Shown: positions 33,562 to 42,006 of the stretch, one piece after another | Position numbering within the stretch: position 1 is the stretch's first letter | How the letters are laid out: each line of letters begins with the position of its first letter | Assembly: GCF_014650895.1 (NCBI RefSeq) | Contig: NZ_BMVV01000011.1 | Coordinates: forward strand, 62,001 to 126,000 | Direction: 5' to 3' | From: Streptomyces omiyaensis | Lineage (GTDB): Bacteria; Actinomycetota; Actinomycetes; Streptomycetales; Streptomycetaceae | Length of the DNA stretch: 64,000 nucleotides | Notes under the pieces: generated by a model | The model's input: only the letters and a program-made list of their open reading frames with translations | Told to the model about the DNA's origin: nothing | Database searches by the model: none | Position numbers and translations under genes: made by a program

Positions 33562-34563
33562 TCAGCCGGAGAGGCAGCGGGCGCGGGCCCGCAGGAAGAC
33601 CTCCTCGGCGAGGGCGCGGTCGGCCGGGCGCGGAGTGCGGTGGGCCCAGGGGGCGGTGGTGTAGTACGGGCCGAGGGCCTCGAAGACGCGCGCCGCGTCG
33701 GCGAACCGCAGCGCGCCGAAGAGGGCGTGCGCCAGGTGGTTGAGGTCCAGCTGCGAGGCCTCGGGCACGTCGCAGTAGAGGAACCAGGAGTCCATCGCCC
33801 GCCGGGCCTCGCGCACCGCGTCCTCCGCGACCCAGTGCAGGTCCAGGGCGTGCTCGTGCCCCCGGGCGCGCCGGTAGCGCTCGACCCGGACGTAGAGCGG
33901 CAGGGCGTGCAGGGCGGAGCCCCGGGGAGCCGTGGAGGCGGCCCACTGGGCGTAGTTGACGGCCTCGGCGACCGAACCGTCGCCGCGCGCGTGGAGGAAC
34001 TGGAGCATGCGGTGGTACGCCTCGCGGTTGTGCGGGTCGCGCTTCTCGATCTCGGCGAACAGGCCCCAGGGGCCGGACGGCAGCATCGGCGCGGGCGGGC
34101 GGACCCGGTGTTCGGCGCGGGGCGCGCGGGCGTCGCAGCCGGCGAGGGCGAGGAGGCCGATCCAGGGCACCGGGTCGGCGGGGGCGCGGGCGGCGGCCTC
34201 CCGGCAGGCGGTCCACGCCTCCTGCAGGAGCGCGCGGGCGTGGGCGTGGCCGGCGCGGTGGGCGCGGACGGCGCGCTCGACGGCGACCCGGCCGTGCATC
34301 ACGGCGGCGGGGCCGCTCCCGGGCTGTTCGCCGCGCCAGGCGAGGACGACGTCGGTGCCGGCGGCGACGGTGGCGAGGATCTGGGTGCGCCGGGTCCAGC
34401 CCTCCCAGCGGCCGGCGCCGGCGGTGGCGGCGGTCTCGGCCGTCTCGTCGAGGAGGCGTGCCATCGCGCCCCAGCGGCCGGCGCGCAGGTCCTGGAGCGC
34501 GTGGCGCAGCGCGTGGTCGAGACCCGCGGGGTGGAACACGGGCCGGAAGCCTTGCCCGGGCAT
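33562..34563 (-). CDS. Uncharacterised helical protein (TPR-like)
   Basis: This 333-residue protein begins MPGQGFRPVFHPAGLDHALR. It is Ala/Arg-rich and predicted all-helical, with repeated helix pairs such as EAVNYAQWAASTAPRGSALH and HALFGALRFADAARVFEALG, like tetratricopeptide repeats. No signal peptide, membrane helix or catalytic motif is visible. The start is uncertain: the frame stays open upstream through a repeat-rich tract, but that part reads as low-complexity Pro/Val/Arg. Confidence 0.65.
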   Translation of the reverse strand: MPGQGFRPVFHPAGLDHALRHALQDLRAGRWGAMARLLDETAETAATAGAGRWEGWTRRTQILATVAAGTDVVLAWRGEQPGSGPAAVMHGRVAVERAVRAHRAGHAHARALLQEAWTACREAAARAPADPVPWIGLLALAGCDARAPRAEHRVRPPAPMLPSGPWGLFAEIEKRDPHNREAYHRMLQFLHARGDGSVAEAVNYAQWAASTAPRGSALHALPLYVRVERYRRARGHEHALDLHWVAEDAVREARRAMDSWFLYCDVPEASQLDLNHLAHALFGALRFADAARVFEALGPYYTTAPWAHRTPRPADRALAEEVFLRARARCLSG

Positions 34564-34900
34564 CAGCGGACGGGGCCCGTGCGTGCGGACCGGACGGAAC
34601 CGGCCGACGCGGACCGGAACGGGCCCGTGCGTGCGGGCCGGAACGGGACTGCGGATGCCGATGCGGACGCGGGCGGGAACCGGACTGCGGACGCGGATGC
34701 CGATGAGAGCCGGAACCGGACTGCGGACGCGGACCGGACGGGCCCGGCCGGAGCGGGACGGAAGCGGCCGGGCGGTGCGGGGCGGGCGGGGCCGGGTGGT
34801 GCGGGACGGGCGGTGGGCGTGGTCATCGGTCCTCGGTCGGGCGCGGTCGGTCGGCGAACGGCGCCCGCGGTCCGTCGGCGAGCGGCGCTCACTATAGGCG
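34564..34900. repeat. Degenerate G/C-rich direct repeats upstream of the helical protein
   Basis: This stretch repeats variants of GACGCGGACCGGAACGGG and GAACCGGACTGCGGACGCGG several times (about 34590-34760), then GGCCGGG-rich runs. In one frame it would read as alternating Arg-Pro-Val. I see no gene in it. It looks like slippage-expanded spacer DNA between two divergent transcription units. Confidence 0.6.
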
Positions 34901-34953
34901 CGACCGAAGGTGATCGTCCGGATCTCCATTGTGACCGCAACTATCCGGCCAGC

Positions 34954-34967
34954 GTTCAGTTTTGAAC
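34954..34967. promoter_or_regulatory. Inverted repeat upstream of the FGGY kinase operon
   Basis: GTTCA-N4-TGAAC is a perfect inverted repeat about 138 bases before the kinase start, in the only AT-richer patch of the region, so probably near the promoter. Streptomyces glycerol operons are controlled by an IclR-type protein (GylR). Whether this box belongs to such a system is unknown. Confidence 0.45.
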
Positions 34968-35104
34968 TACCGTCAGCGGGTGCCGCGGGACCTGACAGGC
35001 TCGTCCGGGCCGTCTTGACGGGCCGCCCGCCGGCCGCGAGCCTGACCCCTTTCCACGACCCCCTCCGCCTGCGCCGGACGGGACGACCCAGGACGGGAGC
35101 ATGC

Positions 35105-36580
35105 ATGACGAGCGGTCCGGTCCTCGCCGTCGACCAGGGCACCTCCGGCACCAAGGCGCTCGTCCTGTGCCCCCTGCGCGGGGTCCTGGGCAGCGGCACG
35201 GCGCCGGTCACGCCCCGCCACCTGCCGGGCGGAGGCGTCGAGGTCGACCCCGGCGAGCTGTACGGTTCCGTGGTCGCGGCGGGCCGCGCCGCGCTCGCGC
35301 GGGCCGGCGTCCCGGTGGTCGCCGTGGGCCTCGCCAACCAGGGCGAGACGGTCCTCGCCTGGGACCCGGCGACCGGCGATCCGCTCACCGACGCGCTCGT
35401 CTGGCAGGACCGGCGGGCCGCCTCGATCTGCGAGGAACTGGGGCCCCACGAAGCCGACTTGGAGAAGCTGACCGGGCTCCCCGTCGACCCCTACTTCGCC
35501 GCGCCGAAGATGGCCTGGATCCGTCGGCACCGGACCGGCGCCGGGGTGGTGACGACCAGCGACGCCTGGCTGGTCCACCGGCTGACGGGCGCCTTCGTCA
35601 CCGACGCGGCCACCGCCGGCCGCACCGGTCTCCTCGACCCGGCGGCCGTCGCCTGGTCCGCGCCCGCCCTCGACCTGTACGGCCTCGGCGGCGAGCGCCT
35701 GCCCCGGATCGTCGACTGCGACGAACCCGTCGGCACCACCCGCGCGTTCGGCCCGCCGCTCCCGCTGACCGGGCTCGTCGTGGACCAGCAGGCCGCCCTC
35801 CTCGCGCAGAGCGCCACCGCGCCCGCCGCCGCCAAGTGCACCTACGGCACCGGGGCGTTCCTGCTCGCCCGCACCGGCCCGCTCCCCCGCCGCACCACCA
35901 CCGGCCTCGTCGGCTGCGTGGCCTGGCGGCTGCGGGGACGCACCGAGCACTGCCTGGACGGGCAGGTCTACACGGTCGCGTCGGCGGTCCGCTGGCTCTC
36001 CGACCTCGGGATCGTCGCCGGCGCCGGGGAGCTGGACGCCGTCGGCGGCTCGGTCCCGGACAGCGGCGGCGTCGCCTTCGTGCCCGCGCTCGCCGGGCTC
36101 GCAGCCCCCTGGTGGCGCGGCGAGGCCCGCGGCACCCTCACCGGCCTGGGCCTCGGCACCGGTCGCGGTCACCTGGTGCGGGCCCTCGTCGAGGGCATCG
36201 CCGCGCAGGTGGTGGAGCTCGCCGCCGCGGCCGCCGCGGACCGGGGCGCCCCGCTGGAGGCCCTGCGCGCCGACGGCGGCCTGACCCGTTCGGCGCTGCT
36301 CATGCAGACCCAGGCGGACCTGCTCCAGCTGCCGGTGGAGGTGGCCGCCCTGCCCGACGCGACGGCGATCGGCGTCGGCGCGACGGCCCGCCTCGGCCAC
36401 GAACCGGGCCTCACCGTGCCGGAGGCCGTACCGCGGTGGAAGCCGTCCGCCACCTACGAGCCCGCGATCTCGGCGGACGAGGCGGCGGACCGGATGGGCC
36501 GCTTCCGCGCGGAGGTCGCCGCGCTCCTCGCCCGCCCGGCGGCACCCGCCGGGACCCCCGCCCCGGAGCCGGCGGCGTGA
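35105..36580 (+). CDS. FGGY-family carbohydrate kinase (glycerol kinase-like)
   Basis: This 491-residue protein has FGGY domains: the ATP-binding start VLAVDQGTSGTKALVL (6-21), ALVWQDRRA, CTYGTGAFLLARTG, the adenosine-side RADGGLTRSALLMQ (about 399-412) and ALPDATAIGVGATA. The overall pattern is glycerol-kinase-like. The ATG at 35105 follows GGGAG; the ATG 4 bases earlier is out of frame. It is first of three coupled genes with GlpA- and GlpB-like flavoproteins, so the substrate is probably glycerol or a related polyol. Confidence 0.82.
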   Translation: MTSGPVLAVDQGTSGTKALVLCPLRGVLGSGTAPVTPRHLPGGGVEVDPGELYGSVVAAGRAALARAGVPVVAVGLANQGETVLAWDPATGDPLTDALVWQDRRAASICEELGPHEADLEKLTGLPVDPYFAAPKMAWIRRHRTGAGVVTTSDAWLVHRLTGAFVTDAATAGRTGLLDPAAVAWSAPALDLYGLGGERLPRIVDCDEPVGTTRAFGPPLPLTGLVVDQQAALLAQSATAPAAAKCTYGTGAFLLARTGPLPRRTTTGLVGCVAWRLRGRTEHCLDGQVYTVASAVRWLSDLGIVAGAGELDAVGGSVPDSGGVAFVPALAGLAAPWWRGEARGTLTGLGLGTGRGHLVRALVEGIAAQVVELAAAAAADRGAPLEALRADGGLTRSALLMQTQADLLQLPVEVAALPDATAIGVGATARLGHEPGLTVPEAVPRWKPSATYEPAISADEAADRMGRFRAEVAALLARPAAPAGTPAPEPAA

Positions 36581-38121
36581 CCCCGCACGGACGGCGCCCG
36601 CGGACCGGCGCGGCCACCGCGTCTCCCGCCGGACCGAAGGCCGCGTCCGGCGCCGCGCCCCGCCCCGCGTCCGCCGCCCCGCCCCGCGCCGGGACGCACG
36701 TCAGCCGGCGCGGACCGCTGCCCGGCGGCGCCGGGGAGACGTACGACGTCGTCGTGGTCGGGGCCGGGGTCGTGGGGTGCGCGATCGCCCGGGCCCTGGC
36801 CCGGTACCCGCTGCGGGTGGCGCTGGTCGAGGCGGCGGACGACGTCGGCGAGGGCAGTTCCAAGGCCAACACCGCGATCCTCCACACCGGTTTCGACGCC
36901 TCCCCCGGCACCCTGGAGGCCGGACTCGTCCGCGCGGGCCACCGGCTCCTCACCGGATACGCCGCCGAGGCCGGCATCCCCGTCGAACCGGTCGGCGCGC
37001 TGCTCGTCGCCTGGGACGAGACGCAGCGGGCGGCGCTCCCCGGACTCGCCGCCAAGGCGGCCCGCAACGGCCACCACGCCACCCGGATCATCGACGCCGC
37101 CGAACTGCGCCGCCGCGAGCCCCACCTCGGCCCCGGGGCGCTCGGGGCGCTCGCCGTGCCCGGCGAGTCGCTGGTCTGCCCCTGGTCCACCACCCTCGCC
37201 TACGCCACGCAGGCCGTCCGGTCCGGGGTCCGCCTGCTGCTCGGCTGCCGGGTGACCGGGATCGCCCCGCGACCGGGGGCGCCCCACCGGCTGACCACCA
37301 CGCGCGGCCCGCTCACCGCCCGGTTCCTGGTCAACGCCTGCGGGCTGCACGCCGACCGGTTCGACGCGCTGCTCGGCGTCCGGGACTTCGCGGTCACCCC
37401 CCGCCGGGGCCAGCTGCTCGTCTACGACAAGCCCGCCCGCTCCCTCGTGCGGCACATCCTGCTCCCCGTCCCCGGCCCGCTGGGGAAGGGCGTCCTCGTC
37501 GCGCCCACCGTGTACGGGAACGTCCTGCTGGGCCCGACCGCCGAGGACCTCGACGACCGCGCGGCGACCGGCACCACCGCCGACGGCCTCGCCGGGCTGC
37601 GGGAACGGGGCGCGCGGATCGTGCCCGCCCTCCTGGACGAGGAGGTGACGGCCGCGTACGCGGGGCTGCGCGCCGCGACCGGCCGCGAGGACTACCGGTG
37701 CGCGGCCCGCCCGGACCGCCGGTACGTCACGGTCGGCGGGATCCGCTCGACCGGCCTGTCCGCCTCCCTCGCCCTCGCCGAGCACGTCCTCGGCCTGCTC
37801 GCCGAGTGCGGCCTGCGCACCGGCCCCGAACGGCCGCTCGCCCCCGTGCGGATGCCGAACCTCGGCGAGGCGTTCCCCCGCCCCTACCGGGACGCCGCGG
37901 CGATCGCCCGGGACCCCGCCTTCGGGACGGTCGTCTGCCCCTGCGAGCACGTCACCCTCGGCGAGGTGCGGGCCGCGCTCGCCTCCGACCTCCCGCCGGC
38001 CGGACTCGGAGGGCTGCGCCGGCGCACCCGGGCCGGCGCCGGCCGCTGCCAGGGCGGCCACTGCCGGCCCGCCCTGCGCGCCCTGTCCGAGGAGTACGGG
38101 AAGGGGGCCGGGACCCGGTGA
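36577..38121 (+). CDS. GlpA-like FAD-dependent glycerol-3-phosphate dehydrogenase with C-terminal [2Fe-2S] domain
   Basis: This 514-residue protein starts at the GTG at 36577, overlapping the kinase stop (GTGA). After a 45-residue Ala/Pro linker comes a DAO-type FAD domain (VVVVGAGVVGCAIARALARY, then SSKANTAILHTGFDASPGT). The C-terminus holds a BFD-like iron-sulfur set, CPCEHVTLGEV and GRCQGGHC. This is the GlpA arrangement of the anaerobic glycerol-3-phosphate dehydrogenase. It would oxidise the product of the kinase to a keto-phosphate. Other 2-hydroxy-acid or amine substrates cannot be excluded. Confidence 0.83.
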   Translation: MTPHGRRPRTGAATASPAGPKAASGAAPRPASAAPPRAGTHVSRRGPLPGGAGETYDVVVVGAGVVGCAIARALARYPLRVALVEAADDVGEGSSKANTAILHTGFDASPGTLEAGLVRAGHRLLTGYAAEAGIPVEPVGALLVAWDETQRAALPGLAAKAARNGHHATRIIDAAELRRREPHLGPGALGALAVPGESLVCPWSTTLAYATQAVRSGVRLLLGCRVTGIAPRPGAPHRLTTTRGPLTARFLVNACGLHADRFDALLGVRDFAVTPRRGQLLVYDKPARSLVRHILLPVPGPLGKGVLVAPTVYGNVLLGPTAEDLDDRAATGTTADGLAGLRERGARIVPALLDEEVTAAYAGLRAATGREDYRCAARPDRRYVTVGGIRSTGLSASLALAEHVLGLLAECGLRTGPERPLAPVRMPNLGEAFPRPYRDAAAIARDPAFGTVVCPCEHVTLGEVRAALASDLPPAGLGGLRRRTRAGAGRCQGGHCRPALRALSEEYGKGAGTR

Positions 38122-39383
38122 ACCCACGGCCGGAGCAGGACAGGGCGGCACGCTCCGTCGACGTGCTGGTGATCGGCGCGGGCCCGGCCGGGCTCGCGGC
38201 GGCGGCCCGGCTCGCGGCGGCGGGCGCCGGCCGGGTCGAGGTCCTGGAACGGGAACCGGAGGCCGGTGGCGCGCCCCTCTTCTGCGCCCGCCCGGGCTTC
38301 GGCGCCGACCCCCGCGGGCGCGCCCTCGACGGCCCGGGCTACGCCCGGCGGGCGGTGCGCGCCGCGGTCCGGGCGGGCGCCGTCGTGCGCACCGGCGTGA
38401 CGGTCACCGGCTGGGCGGGCCCGCTCACCCTGGAGACCACCGCCCCGACCGGGCTCGCGGCGGTCGGGGCGCGGGCCGTGGTGCTGGCGACGGGCGCCCG
38501 CGAGCGGTCCCGCCCGGCCCGTCTGCTGCCGGGATCGCGCGCGCCGGGCGTGCTGACGACCGGTGAGCTCCAGCGGACGGTGACCCTCTTCGGCGCGCGC
38601 CCGGAGCACATCGGGCGGCGCGCCGTGGTCGCCGGCGGAGACCCGGTGGCCGGACACGCCGTCCGGCTGCTGCGCCGCGCGGGCGTCGCGGTCGCGGCCG
38701 TGGTGTGCGAGGGGCCGCGCGCGGCGGCCGGGCCGGCGGGCCTGCCGGCGGACGTGCCGGTGCTGGCCGGGGCGGTGGTGACGGAGCTGGCCGGCCGCGG
38801 CCGGCTGGACGGGGTGACGGTACGGGACCGGGACGGGCGGACGCGGACGGTGCGGTGCGACACGCTCGTGCTCGCCGGCGACTGGATCCCCGAGCACGAA
38901 CTGGTCCGCGCGGGCGGGCTGCCGCTCGCGCCCGGCGGGCGGGGCCCGCTGGTGGACGCGGCGCTGCGGACCGGGGTGCCGGGCGTCTTCGCGGCGGGCG
39001 GCCTGCTGCGCGGCGGGGAGCCCGCGGCGCGGGCCGCCGCCGAGGGCCGGGCGGTCGCCGACGCCGTCCTGGCCCGCCTCGACGGCCGGGACCCCGGGCC
39101 GGCGCGGGGCCTGCCGGTGGTGGCCGGGGGCGCCGTCCACCGGGTGCACCCCGGGCTCCTCGGCCCGGAGCCGGCGCCGCTGGTGCTCTGGGCCGCGCGT
39201 CCGCTCGTCCGCCCCGTCCTGTCCGTCGGCCAGGACGGGCGGATCCTGCGCCGCGCCCGCCTGGGGACCGGCCTCGTGCCGTGGCGCCCGCTGCGGCTCG
39301 GCCCCGGCTGGACGCAGGACCCGGACCCGGGGGGCGGTCCGGTGGTGGTGCGCGCCGAGGACGGCGGCGACGGGACGGGGTGA
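38118..39383 (+). CDS. GlpB/HcnB-like NAD(P)/FAD-dependent oxidoreductase
   Basis: This 421-residue protein starts at the GTG at 38118 with a 4-base overlap. It has VLVIGAGPAGLAAAARLAAAG (about 16-36), VVLATGARERSRPARLLPG, a second nucleotide site RRAVVAGGDPVAGHAVRLLR and a C-terminal PGVFAAGGLL. It corresponds to the small flavoprotein that partners GlpA-like or opine-oxidase-like subunits and passes electrons on. A third [4Fe-4S] subunit (GlpC) is absent, so the electron exit is unclear. Confidence 0.8.
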   Translation: MNPRPEQDRAARSVDVLVIGAGPAGLAAAARLAAAGAGRVEVLEREPEAGGAPLFCARPGFGADPRGRALDGPGYARRAVRAAVRAGAVVRTGVTVTGWAGPLTLETTAPTGLAAVGARAVVLATGARERSRPARLLPGSRAPGVLTTGELQRTVTLFGARPEHIGRRAVVAGGDPVAGHAVRLLRRAGVAVAAVVCEGPRAAAGPAGLPADVPVLAGAVVTELAGRGRLDGVTVRDRDGRTRTVRCDTLVLAGDWIPEHELVRAGGLPLAPGGRGPLVDAALRTGVPGVFAAGGLLRGGEPAARAAAEGRAVADAVLARLDGRDPGPARGLPVVAGGAVHRVHPGLLGPEPAPLVLWAARPLVRPVLSVGQDGRILRRARLGTGLVPWRPLRLGPGWTQDPDPGGGPVVVRAEDGGDGTG

Positions 39384-39430
39384 CGCGCCTTCGGCGGGCG
39401 GGGCGCGCCCGGCGCGGTCAGACTGGGGGC

Positions 39431-39907
39431 ATGCCGGTCACACGCAGTGCGGGGCTGCTCGTCTTCCGGCGGACCGGGGACGGCGGGATCGAGGTGCTCA
39501 TCGGGCACATGGGCGGACCGTTCTGGGCGCGCCGCGAGGCGGCCGCGTGGTCGGTGCCCAAGGGCGAGCACGGCCCCGGGGAGGAGCCTCGGGACGCGGC
39601 CCGGCGGGAGTTCCGGGAGGAGCTGGGGCTGCCGGTCCCGGAGGGCGACTGGCTGGAGCTCGGGGAGGTGCGGCAGTCGGGCGGGAAGACCGTCGCCGTG
39701 TGGGCGGTGGAGGGCGACCTCGATCCGGCGGCGGTGGTGCCGGGCACCTTCACCCTGGAGTGGCCGCCGCGCTCGGGCGCCCGGGCCGAGTTCCCCGAGC
39801 TGGACCGGGTGGGCTGGTTCGCGCCGGAGGAGGCGGAACCGCTGCTCGTCGCCGGGCAGCGGGTCTTCCTGGAGCGGCTTGTCACGCGGGTGCGCGGGCG
39901 GGCCTGA
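39431..39907 (+). CDS. NUDIX hydrolase
   Basis: This 158-residue protein carries a NUDIX box, GEHGPGEEPRDAARREFREE followed by LG, with the REFREE core binding Mg and catalysing hydrolysis of a nucleoside diphosphate-linked compound. It starts AGLLVFRRTGDGGIEVLIGH, a form common in small bacterial NUDIX proteins. It follows the flavoprotein operon by 47 bases, so it may be read through. Substrate unknown. Confidence 0.88.
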   Translation: MPVTRSAGLLVFRRTGDGGIEVLIGHMGGPFWARREAAAWSVPKGEHGPGEEPRDAARREFREELGLPVPEGDWLELGEVRQSGGKTVAVWAVEGDLDPAAVVPGTFTLEWPPRSGARAEFPELDRVGWFAPEEAEPLLVAGQRVFLERLVTRVRGRA

Positions 39908-39969
39908 GGGGCATTGTCAGACCCGTGCGAGAGGGTGGGGTGCGTCAAGCCGTCGAGAGGGAGCCCGAC

Positions 39970-40242
39970 ATGACCACCATCACCGCCACCGAGCGCGCCG
40001 CGGCCCAGGCGTACCTGCGCCTCCTCGAATCCACCCAGGCCGTGCTGACGGATCCGTCCCTCGCGCCGTACGCGGGAGTGATGCTGACCAACCCGATGGC
40101 GGAGGCCGACGAGGCGCTGCGCGCGGCGGGCCTCGCGGGCAACGAGGACCGGCTGCTCCGCCTCGTCTCCACCCTGCGGGCCGCCCCCGTGCCCCCTCCC
40201 GGCGCGGCGGGCCTCGCGGGCGACCGGGGGCGCCGCGCCTGA
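39970..40242 (+). CDS. Small hypothetical protein
   Basis: This 90-residue protein (MTTITATERAAAQAYLRLLE start) is preceded by a good GGGAG ribosome site. It is acidic and Ala/Leu-rich, probably helical for the first 70 residues, with a Pro-rich tail. No family recognised. It lies 62 bases after the NUDIX gene in the same direction and converges on the P450 gene. Confidence 0.6.
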   Translation: MTTITATERAAAQAYLRLLESTQAVLTDPSLAPYAGVMLTNPMAEADEALRAAGLAGNEDRLLRLVSTLRAAPVPPPGAAGLAGDRGRRA

Positions 40243-40300
40243 CCGGCCGGACCGGTCCGGGGCGTCACGACCGGCCGGGCGGGGGGACGGGTCGGTGGGT

Positions 40301-41569
40301 TCAGGCGGAGCGGCCGAGGCGGACCGGCAGGGCGCGGACGCTGTTGCCGACGAAGCCGGCGTGCCGGGTCAGGCCGGCCTCGGGGACCGCCTGGTCGAGC
40401 TCGGGGAAGCGGGTGAAGAGGGCTTCGAGGGCGACGGCCGCCTCCATCCGGGCGAGCGGGGCCCCCAGGCAGTAGTGCGGTCCGTGTCCCAGGGACAGGT
40501 GCTTGGCGCCGCCGGCCCGGGTGAGGTCGAAGCGGTCGGCGTCCGGGCCGTGGGCCTTGGTGTCGCGGCCCGCCGCCGAGTAGCCGGCGAGGACCGGGGT
40601 GCCCCGGGGGATCAGCGTGCCGTCGAGCGTGAGGTCCCGGGTGGGGTAGCGGAACGGGAAGTAGCTGACGGGGCTGTCCCACCGCAGCGTCTCCTCCACG
40701 ACGTCCGCCCAGGTCGCCCGGCCCTCGGTGACGTGGGCCAGCTGGTCGCGGTGGGCGCACAGGGCGCGGACGGCGTTGGTGACGAGGTTCAGGGTGGTCT
40801 CGTGGCCCGCGACGATCATCAGCAGCAGGGTGCCGATGAGCTCCGGCTGCGACAGCCGGTCGCCGCCCTCGTCGCGGGCGGCGATCAGGGCGCTCGTCAG
40901 GTCGTCGCCGGGCTCGGCGGCCTTGGCGGCGGCGATGGAGGCGAGCAGTTCGACCAGCTCGCGGTTGGCGGCGACGGCCTGTGCGGGCTCGGTGTCGGTG
41001 GCGACGACGAGGCTGGACAGCCGGTGCAGCCGGTCCTGGTGGGCCGGGTCGACGCCGAGGAGCTCGCAGATGACGCCGAGCGGCAGCGGCAGGGCGAAGT
41101 GGCGGCGCAGGTCGGCGACGCCGCCCCCGGCCTCGGCGGCCCCGGCGAGGCCGTCGAGCAGGCCCGCCGTCACCGCCTCGACGCGCGGGCGCAGCAGCTC
41201 GACGCGGCGGGCGGTGAAGGCGCTGCTGACCAGGGCCCGCAGGCGGCGGTGATCGGCCCCGTCGGCGGTCGTCATGCCGGGGACGGTGGCGAAGGTGCGC
41301 AGCGGCCACCCCTCGGGGACGCGGCCCTCGGCGAGTGCGGTGAAGTGCTGGGGTCCCTTGGCGACGTCGGGGTCGGAGAGGAATTCCCGGAGGGCGTCGT
41401 GACCGAGCACCGCCATGCCCTCGATGTCGCCGGGCAGCACCACGGGGGCCACGGCCCCCCGTGCGAGCAGTCGCGCGTTGGCGGCGTGCGGGCAGCCTCC
41501 GGCCGGGTCGAGCCGGTACGGCTCCGGCGCGGGGGCGCGCTCCTCGGCGGGTCCGGGACGTGCGTCCAT
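40301..41569 (-). CDS. Cytochrome P450
   Basis: This 422-residue soluble P450 has the I-helix oxygen-activation motif IVAGHETT, the ExxR motif EETLRW, the PERF-like DRFDLTRA segment and the heme loop LSLGHGPHYCLGAPLARME, in which Cys is the heme ligand. The usual Phe of FxxGxxxC is replaced by Leu. The size and lack of a membrane anchor fit bacterial class I enzymes that need ferredoxin, and no ferredoxin gene is adjacent. The substrate is unknown. I start at the ATG at 41569 (MDARPGPAEE). Confidence 0.92.
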   Translation of the reverse strand: MDARPGPAEERAPAPEPYRLDPAGGCPHAANARLLARGAVAPVVLPGDIEGMAVLGHDALREFLSDPDVAKGPQHFTALAEGRVPEGWPLRTFATVPGMTTADGADHRRLRALVSSAFTARRVELLRPRVEAVTAGLLDGLAGAAEAGGGVADLRRHFALPLPLGVICELLGVDPAHQDRLHRLSSLVVATDTEPAQAVAANRELVELLASIAAAKAAEPGDDLTSALIAARDEGGDRLSQPELIGTLLLMIVAGHETTLNLVTNAVRALCAHRDQLAHVTEGRATWADVVEETLRWDSPVSYFPFRYPTRDLTLDGTLIPRGTPVLAGYSAAGRDTKAHGPDADRFDLTRAGGAKHLSLGHGPHYCLGAPLARMEAAVALEALFTRFPELDQAVPEAGLTRHAGFVGNSVRALPVRLGRSA

Positions 41570-42006
41570 GTCCACTCCTGACGACGGGTGGGATCCGCCG
41601 GGCGTACGCCGGGCGGCCGCCCGCATCCTAGGCTCAACACACCCGTGTTCGCCCCCGGTTGGCCACGTTCCGCACGCCGGGCCGGTGCCGGCCGGAAACG
41701 GCCGCCGGACCGGTCCGCGCCCCCTCGCGGCGCCGCGCGACGCCCGGGCCCGCGCCCCCCTCGCGGCGCCCCGGGCCGGGCACGGCGGGGCCGGGATCCC
41801 GAAGCGCCCGCCCCGAGGTCGCCGGAGAGGCCTCCGGGACCGGGGCGTGCGGGGTCCGTCCGGGGCGCGGGGCGCCCGCCGCCGGAGGCCCGGGGGGCGT
41901 ACGACCACCCGCCCGGCGGCACGACGCGCCGCCCGGCGATGCGTTCCCTAGGCCGGGTGGCGCACTCCGTCCTGCGCCCTCCATCCCTCCTTCCTACGGT
42001 GATTGA
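41570..42006. other. 437-base divergent intergenic region
   Basis: This lies between the P450 gene and the D,D-carboxypeptidase gene and must hold both promoters. It is extremely GC-rich with open frames in several phases, none with a recognisable domain or ribosome site. I see no strong palindrome or RNA element. Confidence 0.4.
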
